A stretch of DNA of 64,000 bases from Armatimonadota bacterium (GCA_025360125.1 JANYCU010000034.1:1-64000); one strand, 5' to 3'; shown: positions 45,230-54,701, numbered from the stretch's first letter. Program-made: numbers and translations. Notes: generated from the sequence alone by a model not told the origin.

Positions 45230-45506
45230 GGGGTTGTGGCCGAGATCGGACAGGCACCGCAAAACTAAGGAAGCGGCCCGAACGGGAGTCTGGGAGCCTT
45301 GCGTAGAGTCAATAGGCGCGTTGCGTTGTTCCTCGAAAAGGGGTTCGGATGACGGGTTTCAGAAGTACCAAAACGAACATCAGATCGGAGATGGGGGTAG
45401 CTCCCATCCGTGCAAGTCGCCCCAAAGGAGCAATCGAACTGCGAAGCGAGTTTTCCTAAATGTCATCGTCAGGTTTACGGGGGTTCTAATCCCCCCAACT
45501 CCACCA
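45230..45506 (+). ncRNA. ssrA: RNA with tRNA-like ends, tmRNA (ssrA) candidate, 277 nt
   Basis: The 5' end GGGGTTG pairs with CAACTCC at 45496-45502 as a 7-bp acceptor, including a G3-U70 pair (alanine identity), followed by A and an encoded CCA. A T-arm GGGGG TTCTAAT CCCCC (45479-45495) is in register. The 5' side has a TCGGACAGG stretch like the D-loop of tmRNA. These are the features of one-piece tmRNA. Against it: no tag ending LAA is visible; the only short frame ending in Leu-Ala runs from GCA 45259 to TAG 45304, too near the 5' end. A tRNA split by a large insert is the alternative. Confidence 0.5.
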
Positions 45507-45534
45507 CTTTCATGGCGTACAATGCGTAAATCTT

Positions 45535-47040
45535 ATGTTCGCCGATTGCATAAAATCCCGCACCCTGATTCTCAGCCTATGCCTTGCCTCACTCAGCGCC
45601 TTCACACCTGCCGGAGGAAGACGAGATGATTATCTCGCCGGATATCTCATCGTTCCCATCAAAGACAAAGCGCCAAAGGACATGTATTCCGACATCGAAG
45701 GCGGCCTTGGCTGGTGGCGTGACACCCGCTTCCCAACCGAGACTCCGAAGTTCATCATGGGCGGAGTTGGGCCAAATTTTAGCAACATTGCCAATGGCCC
45801 CGCCCACGGATGGGGAACCTGGGAAGAGCCGCGCGGTCTATACGGCGTTGCACAACTTAGCCCCTGGGTCCTGTTTCCGATTGATGGACTCAACGTCAAG
45901 CAAGGCACGAATGGAGAACTCTTTGGTTATGGATATTTAAACCTGCCGTTATGCCAACCGAAGGCAAGAACCAAGGGTCAAGATATACCAACGGGTGGCA
46001 ATACCTGGACGCTCTTCCTGAATACCGAGAACTTCAAGGGCCCGCTCGCCTTCTTCTTGCCTCATTTCTTTTCCCAATCCGTCGTCAAACAGCCCGCGTT
46101 AGCCGGGCAATTGCTTGACACAAGACCATCGGATCCGAATCGGCATGTCCAGATGGAAACTCAGTACATCCCGTGTCGCCTGGCGACCGACGCAAAAGGC
46201 GAGCAATACGCCCGCATCGCCCCAACTCAATTTCCCCACGATCCAAGCGGGAAATCGATCTTGTTGCATCAAGATACGGTTTATAGTCACACCGCACTAT
46301 GGGACACCGTCGATGCCTGGTTCAAAGGCGGACCACCGGCCACCGGATCAATTGACGTCAAGGGTGCTTTCCGGCGACCGTATACGAGTGGAGGTTCGTC
46401 AAGTTGGCAGATTCATTCCCCGGGCGAAGGAAACAAGGAAACTAAGACCTCGATTGCTTGGCCATCGTTCGCAAAACCATTTGCCATCGACGAAGAAACC
46501 TACGGATACCAATTTAGCTCAACGACATTGAGCCAAAACGGCAAACTTCAAACCATACCGGAGTACTTCCACCTTGAAAGAGGCAAAGATCCGAAACAAG
46601 ACAAATGGGTCCCCGTTCCGCAAACCGAAGTTCCTACGGAAACCCATTTACAAGAAATCCAATGGAGCCGCCCCGAAGAGAAGCCCGAGGATCCGTATCT
46701 AACACCAACCAAGCCAACCAGCTCATTTAAAAAACCTGGCCCCGTGGCAGGTCCTTTCAAAGCTCACCTCGGTGACGGCAGCGTCGTGACCTACTACTGG
46801 TATCGATTTGCCGACCAACCTGCCCTCCTAAACGCTGACCTTTCAGACTCCGAACGCGAGGAAATGCAGAGGAAGGTCGAAAAGATTCACCGAACCTGGA
46901 CCAAGAGTAAACAGTATCTTGCTCCTCCGAAGTTTGGTAAATTAGCGAGCCTTGATCCCGCTCAAATCGTAAAGCCACCAAAGAGTTACGAGATTGGCTA
47001 CGTTCCGATCGCGACAAAACAAGAGCTCGAAAAGAAGTAA
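45535..47040 (+). CDS. Secreted protein of unknown function, paralog of 40082-41686
   Basis: 501 residues; signal peptide MFADCIKSRTLILSLCLASLSAF. Beta-rich, Trp/Pro/Gly-rich, homologous to the protein encoded at 40082 (shared EGGLGWW, NTENFKGPLAFFLP, DGSVVTYYWYRFADQP, APPKFGKLASLDPAQIVKPP, GYVPI). TACAAT at 45518-45523, about 11 nt before the ATG and 12 nt after the RNA gene. Followed by the sulfatase gene after 47 nt, so the pair may form an operon. Function unknown. Confidence 0.65.
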   Translation: MFADCIKSRTLILSLCLASLSAFTPAGGRRDDYLAGYLIVPIKDKAPKDMYSDIEGGLGWWRDTRFPTETPKFIMGGVGPNFSNIANGPAHGWGTWEEPRGLYGVAQLSPWVLFPIDGLNVKQGTNGELFGYGYLNLPLCQPKARTKGQDIPTGGNTWTLFLNTENFKGPLAFFLPHFFSQSVVKQPALAGQLLDTRPSDPNRHVQMETQYIPCRLATDAKGEQYARIAPTQFPHDPSGKSILLHQDTVYSHTALWDTVDAWFKGGPPATGSIDVKGAFRRPYTSGGSSSWQIHSPGEGNKETKTSIAWPSFAKPFAIDEETYGYQFSSTTLSQNGKLQTIPEYFHLERGKDPKQDKWVPVPQTEVPTETHLQEIQWSRPEEKPEDPYLTPTKPTSSFKKPGPVAGPFKAHLGDGSVVTYYWYRFADQPALLNADLSDSEREEMQRKVEKIHRTWTKSKQYLAPPKFGKLASLDPAQIVKPPKSYEIGYVPIATKQELEKK

Positions 47041-47087
47041 TCCGGCGATTAAAAGGTGAAGTCATAAGAAAAGCAATTGTTCTGTTA

Positions 47088-48479
47088 TTGGTCAACCTTC
47101 TCGGTTGTTGCGTCGCGCAGGCTCAAGAAGCAAAGCCCAATTTCCTCTTCATCCTGACCGACGACCAACGGTTTGATGCCATCGGCTATGCCGGGCATCC
47201 GATTCTGAAGACGCCCAACATGGACCAATTGGCAGCCAAGGGAGTCCGGTTCCCGAATGCTTTCGTGACGACTCCGATATGTGCGGCAAGTCGAGCGTCA
47301 ATCCTATCTGGCACCTATGAGCGAACTCATAAATACACATTCGGAACCCCTCCACTTTCGGCTCAATTATGTGAAACTAGCTATCCGGCCATGCTCAGAC
47401 AAGCCGGATATCGAACCGGGCTTATCGGAAAACTTGGTGTGAACCTTGAAAAAGGACAGCCCGCCAAGATGTTTGACCTTTTGTCGACCATCGGATACCC
47501 CTACCTTCGCAAGCAACCGTCGGGTGAGATTCGCCATATCGACGAAATTGCAACCGATCGCGCAATTGAGTTCTTGAATCAGCAACCCGCCCAAAAGCCG
47601 TTTTGCCTTTCCGTTTGCTTCAACAGCCCCCACGCCGAAGACGGGGAGTTGGACAACCTCTATCCCTGGCCAAAGTCGGTGGACGGCCTTTACAACAGCA
47701 CGACCATTCCGCTCCCTCCTTTGGTTGATGAGAAGTACTACCGAGAATTACCAACATTTCTCCAAGATGCAATCAATCGAATTCGATGGAAGTGGCAATT
47801 CGATACACCAGAAAAGTATCAAAAGAATGTTCGCTCCTACTACCGAATGATCTCAGGAATCGATCACGAGATCGGTCGCTTAACCAACGAATTACGCCAA
47901 AAGGGTCTCGATAAAACCACCATTATTGTCTTCATGTCGGACAATGGTTACTTCCTCGGCGAACGCGGACTATCGGGAAAATGGGTTCATTTCGAAGAGT
48001 CTCTACGAGTTCCGCTCGTCGTCGTTGATCCTCGTATGACGAAAAAACGTCAAGGCACAGTTGCCGATCAGATGGCTTTGAATATCGACGTCGCCCCCAC
48101 GATCTTGGATTTTGCCGGGCTCAAAGTCCCCAAAGCATATCAAGGACAAAGCCTGGTCCCCCTGATTCGCGGAGAAGTGCCGTCTTGGCGGCATGACTTC
48201 TTCTGTGAACATTTGCTCGTTGATCCCACGATTCCACAGTGGGAAGGTGTCCGAGACAAACGCTACGTCTATGCCCGGTACTTTGGCCAAAAGCCAACCT
48301 ACGAATACTTACACGACCTAATAAGGGACCCAAAGGAGATTCAAAATTTTGTCAATAGCAAAGACTATAAAGGAGTGCTGGAACGAATGCGTCGGCGCCT
48401 CAAGCAGCTCAAAGATGCCAGCGGCGGCGAATATTCAAGCGAAAAATTTCCTCTTCTACCAAAGCCGAGTACTAACTAG
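47088..48479 (+). CDS. Secreted sulfatase (formylglycine-dependent)
   Basis: At least 463 residues. Sulfatase family: metal ligands FILTDDQRFD at the N-terminus, the modified-cysteine site TPICAASRASILSG (Cys at the C-x-x-S-R position needing conversion to formylglycine), GLIGKLG, HAEDGEL-type His and VFMSDNGYFLGERG. It removes sulfate from carbohydrates or similar. The first canonical start is TTG 47088, but the signal peptide clearly continues upstream to an ATA codon at 47064 that follows AGGTGA, so translation may begin on a non-standard codon. Confidence 0.88.
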   Translation: MVNLLGCCVAQAQEAKPNFLFILTDDQRFDAIGYAGHPILKTPNMDQLAAKGVRFPNAFVTTPICAASRASILSGTYERTHKYTFGTPPLSAQLCETSYPAMLRQAGYRTGLIGKLGVNLEKGQPAKMFDLLSTIGYPYLRKQPSGEIRHIDEIATDRAIEFLNQQPAQKPFCLSVCFNSPHAEDGELDNLYPWPKSVDGLYNSTTIPLPPLVDEKYYRELPTFLQDAINRIRWKWQFDTPEKYQKNVRSYYRMISGIDHEIGRLTNELRQKGLDKTTIIVFMSDNGYFLGERGLSGKWVHFEESLRVPLVVVDPRMTKKRQGTVADQMALNIDVAPTILDFAGLKVPKAYQGQSLVPLIRGEVPSWRHDFFCEHLLVDPTIPQWEGVRDKRYVYARYFGQKPTYEYLHDLIRDPKEIQNFVNSKDYKGVLERMRRRLKQLKDASGGEYSSEKFPLLPKPSTN

Positions 48480-48528
48480 GTGATTTAAGCACTTCGTCCC
48501 GGTCAACGCACGATACATTCAGCTGTGT

Positions 48529-48534
48529 TATAGT
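48529..48534 (+). promoter_or_regulatory. TATAGT -10 box, leaderless-type
   Basis: Ends 6 nt before the ATG at 48541. The intervening GTGGAA contains an in-frame GTG that could be mistaken for the start. Confidence 0.5.
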
Positions 48535-48540
48535 GTGGAA

Positions 48541-49341
48541 ATGTTGCGCTGCTTTGGATTAATTGTGGCAATTTCGCCCATTTGTGCTTTCGGAGTTGGA
48601 CCTGGAACCCCTGGCGGAACCAATACTTCAGACTACTTATCGGTTGGGCAGTCTGGGGTACTCATTGGGCCGGACATGGTTTTGACTGCCAAGCACGTGG
48701 GAGCATTCCCATTTACCTTGCCTGGATACGGCACTTTTTCGGTCATTGTCAATTCGGAAAGGACTGATCCCAATAGCGACCTGGCTCTCTTTCGCATCAA
48801 TAATCAAGGCATGGTTCTTCCTTTTACAACGGTGCTAGATACTCCTGTTATCGACGGCTCAACAATAACCATGGTCGGATTTGGTAGTTCGGGAGTTCTG
48901 AACTCTGCCGGAACAGGTTACGACAACAGCCTCGGGAATGGAATTCGCCGGAAGGCAAACGCAATCGTTAATCGAACAGAGTTCATTTCCTATCCAAATA
49001 CCCTGATCGGAACTGCCTTGATTTCAATCTTACGAGAAAATGGCGAGGGGGCCTTATATGGGGGAGACTCTGGTGGAGGTTGGTTCCAGAATGTGAATGG
49101 CACGAGCTACTTGGTTGGCACTAGTTCATTCATCAACGTATGGGGGAGTTGGACGGGTAGCAACGCATGGCAATTCAGTTCGTCAAACGACGATTATTTT
49201 GCCAGTGGAGCTGTCTCACTGGCTCACGCATCTTCATGGCTTCGCGCAAATGGTGCAAATGTTGTGCCTGAACCAAGCAGTTGGTTCGTTCTTGGAACTG
49301 TATGCATCGTATTTGCGGGCCGCTATCGAAGGTCGACTTGA
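48541..49341 (+). CDS. PEP-CTERM trypsin-like serine protease
   Basis: 266 residues: signal peptide, trypsin-like domain with catalytic His in LTAKHVGAF, Asp in NSDLALFRI and Ser in GGDSGGGW, and a C-terminal sorting tail VPEPSSWFVLGTVCIVFAGR followed by basic YRRST. This is the PEP-CTERM layout (PEP motif, helix, basic end) recognised by exosortase and CAAX-like machinery; a related membrane protease gene is at 5348, while no exosortase gene is in this window. Expected to be anchored or exported at the cell surface. Confidence 0.87.
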   Translation: MLRCFGLIVAISPICAFGVGPGTPGGTNTSDYLSVGQSGVLIGPDMVLTAKHVGAFPFTLPGYGTFSVIVNSERTDPNSDLALFRINNQGMVLPFTTVLDTPVIDGSTITMVGFGSSGVLNSAGTGYDNSLGNGIRRKANAIVNRTEFISYPNTLIGTALISILRENGEGALYGGDSGGGWFQNVNGTSYLVGTSSFINVWGSWTGSNAWQFSSSNDDYFASGAVSLAHASSWLRANGANVVPEPSSWFVLGTVCIVFAGRYRRST

Positions 49342-49549
49342 TTGAGACCAGATCGGTTGCACCGGACTATTTTGAATTCATGAGCGAGTTCCACTGGTAG
49401 TTCATTGTCGGATCGGGTCATTCGGCAATCGGATTCCCCACCAGAGAACCGCCGTTCACATAACCGTATGGCAGAGCAATCGGTGACCGCAACTGCAAGA
49501 TGTCCTCATCCTCTTGTCGCGAGAAGAGCAAAAGCGATGAGGCTAAGGC

Positions 49550-52500
49550 TCACTTTGCGCCCCGATAAACTCCAAACTCATAGATCGACCAGTGGTACAG
49601 CGAACTCGTCCCCGTTTGAGTAATTCGAATCCATCTGGCATGTTGCATTGGAAATGTTATGTTTGTAATTCCCAATTCGCCGCGCCCTGAAACAATAACA
49701 TTGCTCCAGCGAACACCGTCTTCCGACACGCGAACTTCGTAACCCTGCGGCGAATCCCACAAAGCCCACGTGTTGTCAAGCACGATTTTGTCGAACGACT
49801 GATTTGACTTCATATCCACCTGGAACCACTGGCCCGGATATTGGGTTTTTGTCATGTCTCGCCAGCCGTTCCAGACATCTCCGTCGATCGCGTTTTCGGC
49901 CGAAATGTCGATTGGAATATTGTCGCCGCTAAACAAGTAGGTCGAGTTGGGAACCGAAGCCGATGCACTCCACCCCCGCTTTTCGAGTTCCATTTCTTTA
50001 CGCTTGGCAACTGGCAATGGCTTCGGCGAATCCATTGGTACAGAACCCTGTCCAACCAAAGTCCAAGTGCCTGGTCCGACTTTGAACTTCACATATCCGC
50101 TTTTTTCGTCAACAAAAGTTGCTCCCTTCACGTCTCCCGTGAGACCAGATTTCCAAACCTGGCGGCCCTGAAGGGCAACCGACTGCAAGTTTTTGAAAGA
50201 ACCAATCGGCATACCCAACACGGCCGATGTTCCGGCTGGAACTACCACCCGCAAGGTGTAATCCGACGCCGACTTCTTGATATCAACACTCACATTGCCC
50301 TTAACTGTCGGAACCGTCATCTTGATTGACTTGAGAAAGGCCTCTTGAGGCAGAACTTGAAATTCGTTCCAACCGGGCAAGGTTGGCTCAACGCCCGTGA
50401 TCACTTTCGAGAGGATCAAAGCGGGCGGGTTCCAACCATGGTTTAACGAAGATGCTGTGTCGAAGGCATCAATGTGAGATGCCCACCATCGATCGTAATG
50501 CTCCCAAAGAGTGGTGATGCTAGTTGGGATCATCGTTTTGTACCGAGTCGCCATTCGCATCAATGCTGCTTCTGGCTTTTCCATCTTGCAAAGCGCCTCG
50601 AACACCCATCGGTCAAAGAAACAACTCGAATAAGTCTTCTTAGCTAGGACGTTGGTGTAAATTGCCTCCCATTTCGACTTGTCGGCCAGACCCGAATTGA
50701 CTGCCATCGCATTCGCTCGGTCGTCCGGTTCGGTCACCTGACTAGACATGTAAAAGCTGCCTTTCCAATAAATAGAATCAAAGCTCGCTTTGATGCCGGC
50801 CAATTTTTTCTCGATCAGGGCAGCATCGGCATGATGCCCGGTTGCCATCGCCATCTTTTGCAATGTTTCGAGGCAGTTATAGTAGAAGCAGGTCTCGATC
50901 ACCGCAGTGTCTTTGTTCTCTTTGCCCCAATCGAACCAGGTGCCCTTGTTGCCAAACTTGTAAGTGTCAAACAAGAACGTTTTTGTCTGATCATAGACGT
51001 CGCGGATCGAATCCAGATCACCAGTCTGCATAAAGTAAAACCACAGCCCGTACTCCCCCAAGAACTCAAGATGCTGCCCCGGATAGAACTTAGGTTGAAG
51101 CTTTCTTCGCACGAGATCCTTGGCCAGTCGATGAGCCTTAGAATCGAAGACGTAAAAGCACTGATCTAATTCCGGAGTGCCGTCACCCCAAAATCCAACC
51201 CTTTCTCGATCTGGGCAATCATAAAAGTGGTCCCTCATGCAGATGTATGCGGTTCGAGCCGCTTTCGTCCAAAGCGTATTGAAATCGCTATCGTTACATT
51301 CAAATGATCCGGCAAATGTTGTATCAAACCCAGTTTCTCGGTACTTCACCGATTTCACTTTGACCCCGGCGGGAATCGTGTAAATTGCACCTTCTCCGCT
51401 CAGCCAATTCTTTGCTTCTGTCGTTTGTCGTCCCGAAATTGTCGTGTACGTTTCCGTCTTGGTCAGATATTGCACCAACGGGTTGGATGAGTTCAGCAGG
51501 ATTTGTTTGCCTGCCTCAGATTCCAATTCCATCCACATCTGAAAGTGACAGTTGGTTGGCATCGTGCAAACAAGTTTCCACGGTTTGTTTTCCAAGTGGG
51601 GGAGTTGCTTCGACAGTCGAACATATGGCTTTAAGCCGAAGTCTTTAATGATCGGGGCTTTGAGGTTTTCAAGAAGGCTAACCATCCCTTTGCCCATCGC
51701 GTCGCCAACCAAAAAGTAGGTTTCGGCGTTGCCAAATTCATGGTGACCATGGGTCGGGTTCGGCGAATCCTCAGCCTTTCGAACAAAGTCGTGAGTGGGT
51801 ACAAACAACGCGTTCCCGTCAACCTCATATCGCTCGACCGCGTTCTCTTGAGCCTTTCGCAGGGTGTCCCAAGCTCCCTCGGCTTTCACCCACGGACCTG
51901 TGAGCTCGCCAACCACAACCGGGAGCTTCGGTGACTTGAACTCTTGTCGGACATCTCGAATCAGGTTCACCAGATTCTGTTCGTACTCGGGGACGGCTTT
52001 CTTCGGATCAACTCCATCATTCCAACCCTGATACCAAACAAACCCCGAGAGCTCATAACCGAGCCCTTTTGTTGTCGGAAAATCGGACTCCATGTTTGCC
52101 AACGCGGTTTTCACGTCGGCGAGCATCAATTTGTAATACTTGCCGACTTCACCGCCGGAAGAAGGTGGGCGGAAATCTTTATAAAGGCTCTTTCCGCCCC
52201 AAGCCGTTTTGATCAACAAGACGGGTTCTTTGTAGTAGTCGCCAAGCACATGACCAAGCTGAAATTCGGGCCCGAAGTGGTGCAGATCACCGTAAACGGA
52301 AAATCCTAAATCTAACGGCCCTTTCAGCAAAGGCTGATTCTCCCTCTGATACCGCACGAACACATCGTCCCGAACCTTCCACGTTCCGTCGGCATTCTTC
52401 AGATGCTTAAACATCGGCAACTTAGCCGGATTTGACATCAGGGTTGCCAGGGTTCCTTTACCATCGTTGTAGTCTTTGCCAGTGAGGTCGACAACTGCCT

Positions 52501-52627
52501 GACCCTCCATATTGGACTGACCCGCCAAAATGAAAACTTTGACTGGCTTCTTCGCATCAAGCGACTGAGCATGAGCAGTCGAAAGCATAGCGAGCAGAAA
52601 AACGATACTAATAAGAGCTTGTCTCAT
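49550..52627 (-). CDS. Multi-domain secreted enzyme: CE6-like acetylesterase + GH78-like domain + F5/8 type C domain
   Basis: 1025 residues from ATG 52627 with signal peptide (RQALISIVFLLAMLSTAHAQ). Residues about 28-330 are a sialate-O-acetylesterase/CE6-like SGNH domain (VFILAGQSNMEGQ, Ser38; GYELSGFVWYQGWND; THGHHEFG). Residues about 440-800 form a six-hairpin GH78-like barrel with DCPDRERVGFWGDG and DWGKENKDTAVIETC. Residues about 900-1025 are a discoidin-like carbohydrate-binding domain (NAIDGDVWNGWRD, GQWFQVDM). One polypeptide would thus de-esterify and then cleave a rhamnose-type glycan. The frame is open 31 codons further upstream without a signal. Confidence 0.82.
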   Translation of the reverse strand: MRQALISIVFLLAMLSTAHAQSLDAKKPVKVFILAGQSNMEGQAVVDLTGKDYNDGKGTLATLMSNPAKLPMFKHLKNADGTWKVRDDVFVRYQRENQPLLKGPLDLGFSVYGDLHHFGPEFQLGHVLGDYYKEPVLLIKTAWGGKSLYKDFRPPSSGGEVGKYYKLMLADVKTALANMESDFPTTKGLGYELSGFVWYQGWNDGVDPKKAVPEYEQNLVNLIRDVRQEFKSPKLPVVVGELTGPWVKAEGAWDTLRKAQENAVERYEVDGNALFVPTHDFVRKAEDSPNPTHGHHEFGNAETYFLVGDAMGKGMVSLLENLKAPIIKDFGLKPYVRLSKQLPHLENKPWKLVCTMPTNCHFQMWMELESEAGKQILLNSSNPLVQYLTKTETYTTISGRQTTEAKNWLSGEGAIYTIPAGVKVKSVKYRETGFDTTFAGSFECNDSDFNTLWTKAARTAYICMRDHFYDCPDRERVGFWGDGTPELDQCFYVFDSKAHRLAKDLVRRKLQPKFYPGQHLEFLGEYGLWFYFMQTGDLDSIRDVYDQTKTFLFDTYKFGNKGTWFDWGKENKDTAVIETCFYYNCLETLQKMAMATGHHADAALIEKKLAGIKASFDSIYWKGSFYMSSQVTEPDDRANAMAVNSGLADKSKWEAIYTNVLAKKTYSSCFFDRWVFEALCKMEKPEAALMRMATRYKTMIPTSITTLWEHYDRWWASHIDAFDTASSLNHGWNPPALILSKVITGVEPTLPGWNEFQVLPQEAFLKSIKMTVPTVKGNVSVDIKKSASDYTLRVVVPAGTSAVLGMPIGSFKNLQSVALQGRQVWKSGLTGDVKGATFVDEKSGYVKFKVGPGTWTLVGQGSVPMDSPKPLPVAKRKEMELEKRGWSASASVPNSTYLFSGDNIPIDISAENAIDGDVWNGWRDMTKTQYPGQWFQVDMKSNQSFDKIVLDNTWALWDSPQGYEVRVSEDGVRWSNVIVSGRGELGITNITFPMQHARWIRITQTGTSSLYHWSIYEFGVYRGAK

Positions 52628-52847
52628 GATGGTGTGCTGATCAACGCACCGAAACGTTGATCGAGAGTAACCCGCTTGGCGTCCCGGGCTCTCGGTGGTT
52701 TTACCCTTCGACTCGACCACAATTTCTTAAAAGACGCACAAACCTCGTGAACCTCAATGACCACTTATCTGATGGGGCTGAGCCTGCAAAAGCCAAATGA
52801 AAGCGATATCAAGTCGAAATGGGATAAACAGGTGGACTCGACGGACG

Positions 52848-52853
52848 TATAAT
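52848..52853 (+). promoter_or_regulatory. TATAAT -10 box, leaderless-type
   Basis: Perfect consensus ending 6 nt before the ATG at 52860. Confidence 0.55.
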
Positions 52854-52859
52854 TCGGCG

Positions 52860-54554
52860 ATGCTTTCGCCAAAAGCCGTTTACTTACTCTCAAGTGCCCT
52901 TGCGATTGTTCCGACTGCTATTTTGGGTGTCCACGCCCAAGTCGCCAAGAAGACAATGCCAGTGTTGGCATTGACGCCACCGATGGGGTGGAACAGTTGG
53001 AACGCCTTTGAAAAGGATATCGACGAGCAAAAAATTCGCGCAACGGCTGACGAGATGGTGAACTCCGGCATGCGGGATGCCGGTTATATTTACTTGGTGT
53101 TGGATGATGCTTGGATGGCGAAGGACCGCGATACCAATAATCGACTCCAGGCTGATCCCACGAAATTTCCAAATGGAATGAAAGCGGTCGGCGATTACAT
53201 CCACAGCAAAGGGCTCAAATTTGGAATTTATGAAGATCGTGGGAAGCTAACCTGCCAGCAGTTACCCGGCAGTCTTGGACACGAAAAGATCGATATGGAA
53301 ACTTTCGCCGAATGGGGAGTCGACTATATAAAAATGGACAGTTGCTATGCCGAAAGCAACGGTCACGCAAGTCCGGACGATTACGGTTTATATCGGAAAT
53401 CCATCGATGCGACCGGTCGTCCAATAGTCCTGAGTATTTCAGATTTTGGTAACGCAGCCTGGGCGTGGGGCGGGAAGGAATCGTCGCAACTCTGGAGAAC
53501 ATCCTACGATATCTATCCATTTATGGATTCGATCTACGCATGTGCCGAAACTTCAGGGGGCAGTAGCTCGATTCACGCAGCGTTCAACGGCCTGGGTCAA
53601 TTTGCCGGTCCTGGACATTGGAATGATCCGGACATGCTCCAAGTTGGCAATATCACTGACGGATCCGAGGCACAAAAAACGATGTTGAATCGAACCCATT
53701 TTGGCCTTTGGTGCATCCTCGCTGCACCGTTGATGGCGGGTACCGATCTTCGCTCCCTGAAAAGCGAGATCAAGATGGTTCTGACTTCCCCAGAAGTCAT
53801 CGCGGTTGATCAGGATAAACGGGGGATTCAGGGTTACAAAGTCTTTTCTAACGGGCGGATCGACGTTTATAACAAACCACTGTCAGACGGAACTACCGCG
53901 GTTTTCATACTCAATAAAGGCAGTTCGAAAACAAATATCACTGTGTCTTGGAATCAAATTGGGCTCAAAGGGAACCAACCCGTCCGTGACCTTTGGGAGC
54001 GAAAAGACCTTGGTAAATTCAAGGACATGTTTACGGTTGAGCTTGGAAAACATGAAAGTCGTCTGGTTAAAATTGGGAAGCCAGGACAACCATTGCCCGC
54101 CCCCAAACCAGTTGCACCAGAGAAATACACAATCACTAGAAGTGGAACCACATACCTGTCGGACCTCTTCTACATTTGGAAGGCTGGCAGCATCCCCGTA
54201 TATGACACGGCCTTTGGGGGTGAGCCGATCGTCGTCGAAGGCAAAGCGATGATGCGTGGTTTGGGTGTTCAGGGGAAAAGCAGCGTCATGTTCAAGCTAG
54301 GCGGCAATGCGAATCGCTTTAAAGCGATTGTTTCCGTCGACAGGAAAAGCAAGGCTGGCGGAAATGGACGATTCCGAGTCTACAGCGGTGATTTCTTTAG
54401 CAATAAGGTCTTGTGGGACAGTGGAAAACTTGCCGTTGAATCCGATTCAAAAGAAATTGATATCGATGTGAAAAACGTTGATTGTTTAATGCTTGTTTTT
54501 GAAGGAGAACAAATGTTTGGGAATTGGGGAGATGCTCGAGTCGAGAAGTTATAA
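52860..54554 (+). CDS. Secreted alpha-galactosidase (GH27) with C-terminal NPCBM domain
   Basis: 564 residues, signal peptide MLSPKAVYLLSSALAIVPTAILGVHA-type. GH27 landmarks: TPPMGWNSWNAF, YLVLDDAWM, GIYEDRG, nucleophile Asp in YIKMDSCY (about 155), acid/base Asp in GHWNDPDML (about 252), then a beta C-domain. From about 430 a novel putative carbohydrate-binding module (NPCBM) is seen (YLSDLFYIWK, MRGLGVQGKSSVMFKLGG, FRVYSGD, DIDVKNVDCLMLVF). It releases terminal alpha-galactose. Upstream codons from 52797 overlap the promoter and are excluded. Confidence 0.9.
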   Translation: MLSPKAVYLLSSALAIVPTAILGVHAQVAKKTMPVLALTPPMGWNSWNAFEKDIDEQKIRATADEMVNSGMRDAGYIYLVLDDAWMAKDRDTNNRLQADPTKFPNGMKAVGDYIHSKGLKFGIYEDRGKLTCQQLPGSLGHEKIDMETFAEWGVDYIKMDSCYAESNGHASPDDYGLYRKSIDATGRPIVLSISDFGNAAWAWGGKESSQLWRTSYDIYPFMDSIYACAETSGGSSSIHAAFNGLGQFAGPGHWNDPDMLQVGNITDGSEAQKTMLNRTHFGLWCILAAPLMAGTDLRSLKSEIKMVLTSPEVIAVDQDKRGIQGYKVFSNGRIDVYNKPLSDGTTAVFILNKGSSKTNITVSWNQIGLKGNQPVRDLWERKDLGKFKDMFTVELGKHESRLVKIGKPGQPLPAPKPVAPEKYTITRSGTTYLSDLFYIWKAGSIPVYDTAFGGEPIVVEGKAMMRGLGVQGKSSVMFKLGGNANRFKAIVSVDRKSKAGGNGRFRVYSGDFFSNKVLWDSGKLAVESDSKEIDIDVKNVDCLMLVFEGEQMFGNWGDARVEKL

Positions 54555-54701
54555 GCGATAACTCAACCAAAGAGAAAACAGGCGGTGGCGAGAAGTAACC
54601 GTAAATCTCAAAGTCTGGTGAAAGTCTCCATCAAAGTTCCAACGCCAAATCAAGGTCCCTTGCATGGATCAAATTCGTCTTACAATATATCGGTAGGCAC
54701 C

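Noticed and set aside
45259-45306. Possible tmRNA tag AKLRKRPERESGSLA
   Set aside because: It starts only about 30 nt from the 5' end, where a tag frame does not normally sit; the peptide is basic and lacks the final Ala-Ala. Kept only as a weak possibility.
45230-45506. Cobalamin riboswitch or group I intron in a tRNA
   Set aside because: No B12-box-like or P7/R-S-like conserved sequences could be found; the tRNA-like ends fit tmRNA better.
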